Positions 1-6,795 of a DNA stretch of 13,390 nucleotides are shown in pieces. The stretch is from Fidelibacterota bacterium (GTDB lineage: Bacteria; Bipolaricaulota; Bipolaricaulia; Bipolaricaulales; Bipolaricaulaceae). The notes below the pieces were generated by a model. It was not told where the DNA came from and did no database searches. It saw only the letters and a program-made list of their open reading frames with translations. The translations under genes and the position numbers were made by a program. The stretch is from assembly GCA_024277405.1 (NCBI GenBank), contig JAJRVI010000181.1, positions 1-13,390 of the forward strand, given 5' to 3'. The stretch's first letter is position 1. Each line of letters starts with the position of its first letter.

Positions 1-270
1 GGAGGCGCCCACATCTAGGCAGACCTTGCCGTGAGGATCGATGTCGAATGCCCGCAGGGCCGCCTCGAGCTTCTCCCCTCCCCGGGAGACGTATCGGGGA
101 CGGGCCTTGAGGACCACCTCGGCGTCCCGGGGCACGGGCGTCCCCGGCTTGTCCACGACCCGCCCGTCTACGAGCACCTGGCCGGCCCGGATCAGGGCCT
201 GCGCCTTGGCGCGGGACTCGGCGAGGCCCCGCTCCACCAGGAGCTGATCGAGGCGGACCCGGCGCTTCAA
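1..270 (-). CDS. tlyA: TlyA-family rRNA 2'-O-methyltransferase, N-terminal part (cut by left edge)
   Basis: The minus strand reads 90 open codons from a TTG at 270-268 to the window edge. The translation starts MKRRVRLDQLLVERGLAESR and continues with an S4-type RNA-binding domain (residues about 4-62), then YVSRGGEKLEAAL and KVCLDVGAS, the first AdoMet-binding motif of the methyltransferase domain. This order (S4 domain, SRGGEKLE linker, Rossmann methyltransferase) is the hallmark of TlyA/FtsJ-like proteins, which methylate 16S/23S rRNA in the cytoplasm; many are annotated as 'hemolysin A'. The TTG overlaps the aminotransferase stop (TTGA), so the two are probably translationally coupled, with GGAGGAG about 11 bases upstream of the TTG. 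Family assignment is secure. The TTG start is inferred from the overlap and from alignment with the usual N-terminus. Only about a third of the usual ~250-270 residues is visible. Confidence 0.9.
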   Translation of the reverse strand, partial: MKRRVRLDQLLVERGLAESRAKAQALIRAGQVLVDGRVVDKPGTPVPRDAEVVLKARPRYVSRGGEKLEAALRAFDIDPHGKVCLDVGAS

Positions 271-1478
271 CCGCGGACCCGCTCCTCCACCTCCTGATAG
301 AGCTCGAGCCCCTCCCGCAGGAGGGAACAGGCGCGCACGAGGTCGTCCACGTTGAGGACGTAGGCGATGCGGGCCTCGTCGCGGCCGAGCCCCGGTGTCC
401 GGTAGAAGCCCTGTCCGGGGGCGAGCATCACCGTCTCCTCGCCGGGGAAATCGGTGAGCATGAACTTCACGAACCCCTCTGCGTCCTCCACCGGGAGGCC
501 GAGCATCACGTAGAACGCCCCCTCGGGCTCCCGGAAGACGATGCCGGGGATCTTCCCCAGCTCCCGGCACAGGACGGCGCGGCGGCGGCGGTACTCGTCC
601 ACCATCTCGGCGACGATCTCCCGGTGCCGGGGATCGGCCATGAACGCGATGAGGCCGTACTGCTCCAACGTGGGAGGGGAGAGGCGCGCCATGGCGCACC
701 GGCGGGCGCCGTCCATGACCTGGGGGTTCCGCGAGGCGAACACCCCGATCCGTGCCCCGCAGGCCGAGAGCCGCTTGGAGATGGAGTCGACCAGGATCGC
801 CCTGTCCCGGATCTCGGGGAAGGAGAGGACGGACACGTGCCGCCCCTGGTACACGAACTCCCGGTAGACCTCGTCCGCCACCAGGAAGAGATCGTGTTCC
901 AGCGCGATCTCAACCAGCATCTCCATCTCCGCCTCGGTGTAGACGACGCCGGTGGGATTCCCGGGGTTGGAGAAGAGGATGGCCCGGGTGCGGGGGGTGA
1001 TGAGCCGCTCGATCTCCTCCCGGGGCGGGAGGTGGAACCCCTCGCGCCGGTGGGTGGTGATGGGGACGATCTCCACCTCCGCCAGCCGGGCGAACCCGTT
1101 GTAGTTCGGGTAGAAGGGCTCGGGCACGAGGACCTCATCGCCGGGATCGCAGACGACGTTCAGGGCGAAGAGCACCGCCTCCGATCCCCCCTGGGTGATG
1201 ATCAGCTCGTCCGGCGAGAGGTCGATCCCCCACTCCGCGTAATAGGCCCGCATCGCCTCCACCGCCTCCCGCATCCCCGGGGATGGGGAATAGGCGATCA
1301 CCTCCACCGGGGCCCCGCGGATCCCCCGGAGGAACGGCTCGGGGGTGGGGATATCGGGCTGGCCGATGTTCAGGTGGTAGACCTTCTTCCCCCGGCGCTT
1401 CGCCTCGTCCGCCAGGGGCACGAGGCGGCGGATGGGGGACGCCGGGGCCTGGGCCGCGCGCGCCGAGATATTAGGCAT
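267..1478 (-). CDS. PLP-dependent class I/II aminotransferase (aspartate aminotransferase-like)
   Basis: This 403-aa, full-length fold-type I aminotransferase transfers an amino group between an amino acid and a 2-oxo acid, using pyridoxal phosphate, in the cytoplasm. Visible landmarks are NIGQPDIPTP (38-47), the NPGNPTG motif (171-177), VADEVYREF (200-208; Asp202 and Tyr205 should contact the cofactor), the Schiff-base lysine Lys235 in SISKRLSACGARIG, and Arg370 near the C-terminus for the substrate carboxylate. The sequence SKRLSACGARIG differs from the common SK-x-x-x-PGxRxG. The substrate cannot be fixed from sequence; aspartate, alanine or aromatic specificity are all possible. The ATG start overlaps the end of the upstream hydrolase gene by 8 bases. 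Its AAGGAGG lies about 15 bases upstream, which is rather far, but no better start is seen. It overlaps tlyA by 4 bases downstream. Confidence 0.9.
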   Translation of the reverse strand: MPNISARAAQAPASPIRRLVPLADEAKRRGKKVYHLNIGQPDIPTPEPFLRGIRGAPVEVIAYSPSPGMREAVEAMRAYYAEWGIDLSPDELIITQGGSEAVLFALNVVCDPGDEVLVPEPFYPNYNGFARLAEVEIVPITTHRREGFHLPPREEIERLITPRTRAILFSNPGNPTGVVYTEAEMEMLVEIALEHDLFLVADEVYREFVYQGRHVSVLSFPEIRDRAILVDSISKRLSACGARIGVFASRNPQVMDGARRCAMARLSPPTLEQYGLIAFMADPRHREIVAEMVDEYRRRRAVLCRELGKIPGIVFREPEGAFYVMLGLPVEDAEGFVKFMLTDFPGEETVMLAPGQGFYRTPGLGRDEARIAYVLNVDDLVRACSLLREGLELYQEVEERVRG

Positions 1479-2118
1479 GTTCGAGGACCCACACCTCCTT
1501 CCGCTCGGGCAGGACCTCCCTCGTGATCTCCACCTCGGACGAACCGACGCGCTTCACCGGGAAGTCCACCACCTCCAGGAACTCCTCCACGCCCACGATG
1601 GGCCAATCCTTTATGAGGTCGGTCTTGTAATGCATGGGGATGACCACCTTCAGGTTGGGGAGGAGCCTGATCGTCTCCACGGCCTCCTTGGGGCCGATGG
1701 TGTAGTAACCGCCCACGGGGATCAAGGCCACCTCGGCCCCCTGCAGGGGGCGTTCCTGCTCCGCGGTGATCACGTGGCCGAGGTCGCCGAAGTGAGCGAG
1801 GACCACCCCGTCCACCGTGAGGCGGAAGATAGTCGTCCGGCCCCGATCCTTGCCCCCCTTCTCGTCGTGGTAGGCGGGGATGCCCCGGATCGCGATCCCC
1901 TTCACCTCCCACTCGCCCACCCCCCGGATCACCTGTGGGTTCCCCTTCACGCGGCCCACCGCGTTGTGGTCGAAGTGATCGTGGGTGGAGAGGACGATGT
2001 CCGCCGGGCCCTCGGGGGCCTTGTAGGGGACGGACTCGTCGTAGGGATCGATGATCAGCATTGTGCCATCGCTCGCCTCGATGCGGAAGCAAGCGTGTCC
2101 GATCCACTGGAGCTTCAT
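1471..2118 (-). CDS. UPF0173-type metal-dependent hydrolase (metallo-beta-lactamase fold)
   Basis: This 215-aa cytoplasmic protein has a compact metallo-beta-lactamase fold. It starts MKLQWIGHACFRIE, typical of the UPF0173/YtkL-like family. Metal ligands are visible in THDHFDHN (45-52: His46, His48, Asp50, His51), and probable further ligands are His84 in PAYHDEKGG, Asp112 in HFGDLGH and His163 in IPMHYKT. The length is close to the ~225-aa family norm. The ATG at 2118-2116 is chosen because GGAGG sits 8 bases upstream; an in-frame GTG at 2127 lies inside that ribosome binding site and would add only three residues. The family has no well-defined substrate, so the reaction is not stated. It follows ddl by 22 bases and overlaps the aminotransferase gene, so all three are probably on one transcript. 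Confidence 0.88.
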   Translation of the reverse strand: MKLQWIGHACFRIEASDGTMLIIDPYDESVPYKAPEGPADIVLSTHDHFDHNAVGRVKGNPQVIRGVGEWEVKGIAIRGIPAYHDEKGGKDRGRTTIFRLTVDGVVLAHFGDLGHVITAEQERPLQGAEVALIPVGGYYTIGPKEAVETIRLLPNLKVVIPMHYKTDLIKDWPIVGVEEFLEVVDFPVKRVGSSEVEITREVLPERKEVWVLEHA

Positions 2119-2140
2119 GGAAATCACCTCCGCGGCGTTT

Positions 2141-3109
2141 TTAACCCATGCGATGGGAAGAGGGCAACCGCGATACCGCGAGCAGGAGGAGCCTCTCCAT
2201 CAGCTCCCCATAGGGGATGCCCGCGGCGGCCGCCATGCGGGGGAAGGTGGACATCTCCGTCATCCCCGGGAGGGTGTTGACCTCGAGCACGTAGGGGGTC
2301 CCATCCGGGGAGAGGCGGATGTCGACCCGGGCGAGGTCCCGACACCCCAGGGCCGTGAACGCCCCCCGGGCCGCCTCCTCCACCGCGGCGAGCTCCGCCG
2401 GGGAAAGCTCGGCGGGGCAGATGAACTCACATTCCCCGGGGGTGTACTTGGCGGCCCAGTCGAAGAGCCTGCCCTCCCCCACGGGACGGAGCTCGAGGAC
2501 GGGCAGGACCCGGGCCCTCCCATCCCCCTCCAGGATGCCAGCGGTGAGCTCCCGACCGGCGACGAACCGCTCCACCAACACATCCCCGAACTCCCCCGCG
2601 ACCCGTTCCACGGCGTCCGCGAGCTCGTCCGCGGTCCGCACGAGGCACAACGCCACGCTCGACCCCTGATTGCGCGGTTTGACCACCCAGGGAGGGGGAA
2701 GATTCCCCCGGGCCGCCTCGATCCCCTCCGCCACGCGGTCGCGTTCGACGAGGACCCAGTCGGGGGTGGGGATCCCCTTGGACGCGAAGAGGCGCTTCGC
2801 CTCGTGTTTGTCCATGGCCAGCGCCGAGGCCAGGGGACCGGAGCCCACGTAGGCCTTGCCCAAGAGCTCCAAGAGGAGCTGGACCGTGCCGTCCTCGCCC
2901 GGCCCCCCGTGGATGATGTCGAACACGACGTCATAGGGGGCGAGCTTCTGCGGAAGCCCATCGTAACCCGATATCTCCACGAGCTCCGCACGGAAGCCCC
3001 GCGCCCGGAGGGCGCTATGGACCCCCTTCCCCGAGCGCAGGGATACCTCCCGCTCCGGCGAATCGCCGCCGCAGAGCACGGCCACCTCGATCCGATCCTT
3101 GGCGACCAC
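2141..3109 (-). CDS. ddl: D-alanine--D-alanine ligase
   Basis: This 322-aa ATP-grasp enzyme joins two D-alanines with ATP to make the terminal dipeptide of peptidoglycan precursors. The N-terminal domain carries GGDSPEREVSL (14-24) and HGGPGEDGTVQ (67-77). The ATP-grasp part has VVKPRNQGSSVAL (142-154) and the metal/product-binding EVNTLPGMTEMS (276-287). The omega-loop contains KY (221-222); this tyrosine is typical of D-Ala-D-Ala rather than D-Ala-D-lactate ligases, so vancomycin-type depsipeptide synthesis is not indicated. The start is GTG at 3109, with only a weak GGGGA about 14 bases upstream, so the true start could shift by a few codons. Mur genes are absent around it; it sits between the ABC ATPase and the metallo-hydrolase in the same-direction gene array. 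Confidence 0.94.
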   Translation of the reverse strand: MVAKDRIEVAVLCGGDSPEREVSLRSGKGVHSALRARGFRAELVEISGYDGLPQKLAPYDVVFDIIHGGPGEDGTVQLLLELLGKAYVGSGPLASALAMDKHEAKRLFASKGIPTPDWVLVERDRVAEGIEAARGNLPPPWVVKPRNQGSSVALCLVRTADELADAVERVAGEFGDVLVERFVAGRELTAGILEGDGRARVLPVLELRPVGEGRLFDWAAKYTPGECEFICPAELSPAELAAVEEAARGAFTALGCRDLARVDIRLSPDGTPYVLEVNTLPGMTEMSTFPRMAAAAGIPYGELMERLLLLAVSRLPSSHRMG

Positions 3110-3155
3110 GGCGACAAGTGATATCCCCGCCGCGTTCCGGCCACAAGGACGGCGG

Positions 3156-3174
3156 TCCCCTGGGGGTCAGGGGA
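3156..3174 (-). other. Small hairpin at the ABC ATPase/ddl junction
   Basis: TCCCCTG and CAGGGGA form a perfect 7-bp stem with a 5-base loop that spans the stop codon of the ABC ATPase gene. No U-tract follows on the minus strand, so it is not a standard intrinsic terminator. It could stabilise the upstream message or be chance in GC-rich DNA. The 57-base gap it occupies is the widest within this minus-strand gene array. Confidence 0.35.
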
Positions 3175-3931
3175 ACGCGCGGCGCACGGTCTCGCGATAG
3201 CTCCTCACGAAGTCGGCGACGAAGGCGTTGGTGGGGCGGTCGCGGACCTCGCGGGGGGTCCCCACCTGCTCGAACCTCCCCGCACGCATCACCGCCACCC
3301 GGTCCGCGAGCAGGAAGGCCTCCGCCAGATCGTGGGTGACGTAGACCGTGGTCGCCCCCAGCTCCGCGTGGAGGCCCCGGAGCTCCTCCCGTGCCTCGGC
3401 CCGGGCGTGGGGATCGAGGTGGGAGAGGGGCTCGTCCAGGAGGAGGATCCTGGGAGGGAGCACGATGGCCTTCCCCACGGCCACCCGCTGCTTCTGGCCC
3501 TCGGACAGCTCCCCCGGCCTCCGGGGGAAGAGCTCCCGGCCGATCCGCAGGCGCCGAGCCACCTGCCGCACCCGTTCGGATACCTCCCCCAGCGCCCTCG
3601 CCCGGAGGCGCAGCGGGAAGGTGAGGTTGGACCAGCGCCGCTCGTCACAGACAACCAGATGGGGAAAGAGCGCGTAGTCCTGTCCCTGGAACACCATCCG
3701 TACCCGGCGCGCCGGCGGGGGGAGATCGTTCACCACCACGCCGTCGAACAGGATCTCCCCCCTATCGGGGCGGATGAGGCCGGCGATGAGGCGCAGGAGC
3801 GTGGTCTTCCCGCAGGCGGTGGGGCCCACGACCACGAAGAACTCCCGGTCCCCGATGGTCGCGGAAAGATGGTCGATGGCCACCGTCCTCCCGAACCGCT
3901 TCACCAAGCCCCTGAGCTCTATCCGCGGCAT
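3167..3931 (-). CDS. ABC transporter ATP-binding protein, no permease nearby
   Basis: This 254-aa nucleotide-binding subunit resembles the MalK/FbpC/PotA importer ATPases in its first ~240 residues. It has Walker A GPTACGKTT (36-44), Q-loop Gln82 in VFQGQDYALFPHL, an ABC signature written LSEGQ (142-146) instead of LSGGQ, Walker B ILLLDE (162-167), D-loop SHLD (170-173) and switch His200 in YVTHD. The C-terminal TOBE/regulatory domain of MalK-type proteins is missing. Between the Q-loop and the first helix the text reads VVCDERRWSNLTFPL where relatives usually have a shorter T-V-x-D-N-I-x-F-P-L, suggesting a ~5-residue insertion in the part that contacts the permease. It starts 4 bases after the upstream 131-aa gene. 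Neither a membrane subunit nor a binding protein is in the window, so the substrate is unknown. Confidence 0.9.
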   Translation of the reverse strand: MPRIELRGLVKRFGRTVAIDHLSATIGDREFFVVVGPTACGKTTLLRLIAGLIRPDRGEILFDGVVVNDLPPPARRVRMVFQGQDYALFPHLVVCDERRWSNLTFPLRLRARALGEVSERVRQVARRLRIGRELFPRRPGELSEGQKQRVAVGKAIVLPPRILLLDEPLSHLDPHARAEAREELRGLHAELGATTVYVTHDLAEAFLLADRVAVMRAGRFEQVGTPREVRDRPTNAFVADFVRSYRETVRRAFP

Positions 3932-3935
3932 CCGG

Positions 3936-4331
3936 TCAGCGTCGGAAGGGCCACCTCCGGCGCCTCTTCCCCTCCCCGGGGCTCGCCTCCTCGATCTCCC
4001 CGTGTTCGCGGGCGAAATCCAGGAGGGAGTCCCACTTGCCCTTGGATTTGATCCGTTCCTCCCACAGCTCCGCGAACCGCCGCACCGCCGCCTCCGCGTC
4101 CCGCTGGGATACCGCCGTGCCGCCCCGGGAAAGGGAGTCCAGGATCTGCCGGAGGGAAGCGATCTCCGGCTTGATATGGACCTCCTCCCCCTCCCTCACC
4201 AGGGCGTACCGGGTCGCGTCGGCGATCAGCCCGAAGGAGGAGATGTCAACGGACCCGATGGGAAGTACGTTCTCCACGAAATCCTGATCCGTCTCGAAAT
4301 ACTCGCGCTCCACCAGTTTCTTCCACCGCAC
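3936..4331 (-). CDS. Unrecognised 131-aa protein between ferritin-like and ABC ATPase genes
   Basis: I do not recognise this protein. The chosen GTG at 4331-4329 has GGGGAGG five bases upstream and gives MRWKKLVEREYF. An alternative TTG at 4352-4350, overlapping the ferritin-like gene stop as TTGA, would add seven residues. The protein is hydrophilic, with no signal peptide or membrane segment. An N-terminal mixed segment contains NVLPIGSVDISSFGLI (21-36), and residues 55-112 look helical and charged. The tail, KRRRRWPFRR (122-131), is strongly basic and could bind nucleic acid, phosphate groups or membranes. Codon use looks like that of its neighbours. It is 17 bases from the ferritin-like gene and 4 bases from the ABC ATPase gene, so it is almost surely co-transcribed and may work with one of them. 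The open frame extends further upstream to 4691, but that part only shadows the ferritin-like gene. Confidence 0.7.
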   Translation of the reverse strand: MRWKKLVEREYFETDQDFVENVLPIGSVDISSFGLIADATRYALVREGEEVHIKPEIASLRQILDSLSRGGTAVSQRDAEAAVRRFAELWEERIKSKGKWDSLLDFAREHGEIEEASPGEGKRRRRWPFRR

Positions 4332-4348
4332 GATGGCCTCCCCGACCC

Positions 4349-4765
4349 TCAACGTCCCGCCATCTTCAGGAACTCGTCGTGGTGCGCCTCCTCGTCCTGG
4401 AGGATCCGCTTGAACAGCTGTTCGGTGGTGTAGTCGCCCTCCTCCATGGCGAGGCGGATGATCTCCCGGTAGAGGGAGATGGCCTCCTCCTCGGCGGCGA
4501 TGTCGTTTCTGATCATCTCGTCGAGGGATTCCCCCACCGTTATCGGGGCGGGCTGGGTGGTGGGGACGCCCCCCAGGTAATCCAGCCGTTCCGCGATCTC
4601 CTCGGCGTGCGCCATCTCCTGGATGGCGATCGTCCGCAATCGATCCACCGCCTCCAGCGACTCGATCCCGGTGGCGCGCACGTGCTGCCACATGTACTGG
4701 ATCGCGACCTGGATCTCCCGGGCGATCGCCCGGTTCAAAAGCTCCTTGAGCCTCTCAGACGCCAT
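4349..4765 (-). CDS. Ferritin-like di-iron protein (bacterioferritin-like, short)
   Basis: This 138-aa four-helix protein carries the ferritin di-iron pattern: Glu17 in AREIQ, Glu50 and His53 in QEMAHAEE, a glutamate cluster at 92-94 (AEEEAI), and Glu125 with His128 in DEEAHHDE. Such proteins oxidise and store iron or handle peroxide in the cytoplasm. Met51 falls where bacterioferritin has its haem-ligating methionine, but the protein is about 20 residues shorter than typical bacterioferritin, so haem binding and 24-mer assembly are unproven. The ATG at 4765-4763 is chosen because AAAGGAGG lies just upstream; a GTG at 4786 would put the ribosome binding site inside the gene. It lies 27 bases behind the flavodiiron gene, which suggests a joint role against oxygen or iron stress. 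Confidence 0.88.
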   Translation of the reverse strand: MASERLKELLNRAIAREIQVAIQYMWQHVRATGIESLEAVDRLRTIAIQEMAHAEEIAERLDYLGGVPTTQPAPITVGESLDEMIRNDIAAEEEAISLYREIIRLAMEEGDYTTEQLFKRILQDEEAHHDEFLKMAGR

Positions 4766-4792
4766 AAATCCTCCTTTCGGGCTCACGAAGGA

Positions 4793-5995
4793 TCATAGCC
4801 CCTGGCCCGGGGTGCCACCAACCACGCGGCGCGCCACCGCCTCGCCGAGGGCCCGAGCCCGCGCCAGATCATCGGACGTGGGCATGCCGTGGAAGGCCAC
4901 CGCGTCCACGACCTCCCACCCCAAGGCCTCCACCCGCTCCCTCATCTTGTCCACCGACCCCCCGCGCCAACCGTAGGCGCCGAAGAGCCCCGCGACCCTC
5001 CCCCGGAGGCGCTTCCGCTCCAGGAGCCGGAGGAGATGTTCCACCGGCGGGAAGATCTCCGCGTCGTAGGTCGGGGCACCCAGGACGAGCCCCCGCCGTT
5101 TCCAGGCTTCCCGTATGAGGACGCTCACGTGCGTCCTCCCCGCGTCCAGGACCCGCACCGGTGCCCCGGCCTCCGCCGCCCCCCGGGCCACCTCTTCGGC
5201 GGCCCGGGCGGTGAAGCCGTACATGGAGCCGAAGATCACCGTCACCCCGGGGGCGGCCTCCATGCGGGCCCAACGGGCGTAAAGTTCCACGATATGGCCC
5301 GGATCCCTCCGCCACACGAGCCCGTGGGATGGAGCGATGACCGCTATCTCCAGGCCCTGGAGCTTCTCGATCGCCCGCAGCACGGGCTTGGAGTGCATCC
5401 CCACGATGTTGGAAAAGTAACGCAGGATCTCGTCTTCGTACTCGGCCACGTCCACCTCGTCGTCGAAGAGGACGCCGTCCAGTGCCCTGAAGCCCCCGAA
5501 GGCATCGCAGGGAAACAGCACCTTCTCCGTCGCCTCGTAGGTGGCCATGGTCTCCGGCCAGTGGACGAAGGGGATGTGGTAAAAGCGCAGGACCTTCCCG
5601 CCGAGATCGAGGGATTCCCCATCGGAAACGGCCACGACCCCCTCGGAGATCCCGTAGAACCGGACGAGCATGGGGAGGGCAGCCGCCGTGGCGAGGACGG
5701 TGGCGTCCGGGGCGACCCGGCGGAGGAGGGGCAGGGAGCCCGAGTGGTCGGGCTCCATGTGGTTCACCACGATGTAGTCCAGCTCCTCCGGGGGAAGGAC
5801 CTGGGCGATGTTCCGCAGGAGCTCATCGGAGAACGGGGCCTTGACACCGTCGATGAGGGCCGTCTTGTCCCCCACCACCAGGTAGGCGTTGTAGCTCACG
5901 CCGTGGGGGAGGGGCCAAACGCCCTCGAAGAGGTCAGTGGTCCGGTCGTTCACCCCGACCCAGAAGATCCCGGGACGAACCTCACGTACTCCCAT
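4793..5995 (-). CDS. fprA: Flavodiiron protein (A-type; O2 and/or NO reductase)
   Basis: This 400-aa cytoplasmic enzyme of anaerobes reduces O2 to water or NO to N2O using electrons passed through FMN, usually from a rubredoxin. The N-terminal metallo-beta-lactamase-like domain carries the full di-iron set: His79, Glu81, Asp83 and His84 in NHMEPDHSGS, His145 in PFVHWPETM, Asp164 in FPCDAFGG and His224 in APSHGLVWR. The C-terminal flavodoxin domain starts at about 250 with VTVIFGSMYGFTARAAEEVA, and contains LGAPTYDAEIFPP (305-317) and LFGAYGWRGG. No C-terminal rubredoxin or flavin reductase extension is present and no rubredoxin gene is in the window. The ATG has GGAGG six bases upstream. It is the first gene of the minus-strand array, with a likely promoter immediately before it. 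Confidence 0.95.
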   Translation of the reverse strand: MGVREVRPGIFWVGVNDRTTDLFEGVWPLPHGVSYNAYLVVGDKTALIDGVKAPFSDELLRNIAQVLPPEELDYIVVNHMEPDHSGSLPLLRRVAPDATVLATAAALPMLVRFYGISEGVVAVSDGESLDLGGKVLRFYHIPFVHWPETMATYEATEKVLFPCDAFGGFRALDGVLFDDEVDVAEYEDEILRYFSNIVGMHSKPVLRAIEKLQGLEIAVIAPSHGLVWRRDPGHIVELYARWARMEAAPGVTVIFGSMYGFTARAAEEVARGAAEAGAPVRVLDAGRTHVSVLIREAWKRRGLVLGAPTYDAEIFPPVEHLLRLLERKRLRGRVAGLFGAYGWRGGSVDKMRERVEALGWEVVDAVAFHGMPTSDDLARARALGEAVARRVVGGTPGQGL

Positions 5996-6014
5996 ATCTC
6001 ACCTCCAGCGGGGC

Positions 6015-6043
6015 TTTATACCGCGGGCTTCAAAGGAGAACAA
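6015..6043 (-). promoter_or_regulatory. Predicted sigma-70-type promoter for the flavodiiron gene array
   Basis: On the minus strand TTGTTC (6043-6038) and TATAAA (6020-6015) are separated by exactly 17 bases. The -10 matches the consensus at five of six positions; the -35 matches only TTG. Transcription would begin near 6008, giving a very short leader with GGAGG at its start and the flavodiiron ATG at 5995. It stands out as the AT-rich stretch of a 108-base spacer between two minus-strand genes. Confidence 0.55.
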
Positions 6044-6103
6044 GTTTCATTTTTGGCTTGTGCCACCCGGCCCGAGGGCGCTCGCGTCCCATCTCCCCGT
6101 ACC

Positions 6104-6703
6104 TCATAACTCTTCCCCCCGGTACCTCCCCGTGCGGATGGCCTCCCGCGCCCGGGGAACGAGATGCGGGTGGTACTTTCCCAGCTCCCGCAGGACGAGG
6201 AAACCGAACGGCCGAAACCGCCGGTGCCAGATGACGGCCCGGCGGACGAGGTCCTCGTCGTCCTCCGGGATCCCCGCGATCCTCCCCGGATACCGCACGA
6301 TGAGGAGCTTCCCCTCCCGTTCGAGCCGCAGGAGGTACTCCGCGGCGTCGTCCACCCTGATCTCCGCGAGGGGCGTCACCGGCGCCGGGGAGACCACTTC
6401 CTCCTCCCAGGGTGTCATCCCCTCGCGGAAGCCCTCCCCGGGCAGGACGTAGATGGAACCGGAAACGCCCCGGTAGCGACGCTCGAACGCCCCGGGGAAC
6501 CGCTCACAGATGAAGGGCTTCCCGCTCTCGGGATCCCTCCCCACGGCGCAGGTGAAGTCCCCGCCCGCGTATCCGAGGAAACAGGCGGCCATCACCGGGT
6601 CCTTCGTGGCGTAGACCCACCGCCCGTGCGTGCTCCGCCGGGGCCTGATCACCCTGAGGCCCCGGCGACGCGATGCGTGATAAACCTCGCCCGGTACTCC
6701 CAT
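6104..6703 (-). CDS. Unassigned 199-aa protein, possibly ADP-ribosyltransferase-like fold
   Basis: I recall uncharacterised Firmicutes proteins with the same layout but no assigned function. The text begins MGVPGEVYHASRRRGLRVI, then WVYATKDPVMAACFLG (29-44), PFICERFPG (63-71), SGSIYVLPGEGF (81-92), WEEEVVSPAPV (99-109) and IPEDDEDLVRRAVIWHRRF (145-163). A start with Y-H-x-S, a middle strand with YAT-x-D-x-x-x-A, and a later E-x-V strand recall the H-Y-E core of DarT/DUF3990/KptA-like ADP-ribosyltransferase folds; here that would be His9, Tyr31 and Glu102 or Glu103. This is an inference from motif spacing only. The ATG directly abuts GGGGGAGG, which is unusually close, but no better in-frame start exists. 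Although the frame is open upstream to 7141, that section lies inside the transporter gene in another frame and is not protein-like. Confidence 0.75.
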   Translation of the reverse strand: MGVPGEVYHASRRRGLRVIRPRRSTHGRWVYATKDPVMAACFLGYAGGDFTCAVGRDPESGKPFICERFPGAFERRYRGVSGSIYVLPGEGFREGMTPWEEEVVSPAPVTPLAEIRVDDAAEYLLRLEREGKLLIVRYPGRIAGIPEDDEDLVRRAVIWHRRFRPFGFLVLRELGKYHPHLVPRAREAIRTGRYRGEEL

Positions 6704-6795
6704 CCTCCCCCGGAGTTTACCCCGGGGCCGCCACGCAGAACTCCCCGGGATGGGAACCGAACAGGTCCGGATGCCCGCGCACGTATTCCGTCCCC

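Noticed and set aside
4332..4691. Longer version of the 131-aa protein reaching back to 4691.
   Set aside because: That part lies within the ferritin-like gene in another frame and is low-complexity Arg/Gly text; a GTG with a good ribosome binding site at 4331 explains the gene better.
4889..6109. Long plus-strand open frame opposite the flavodiiron gene (and similar ones at 624-1526 and 2051-3121).
   Set aside because: They are antisense to genes with complete family motifs, have His/Gly/Arg/Pro-rich compositions typical of GC-rich shadows, and have no convincing ribosome binding site.
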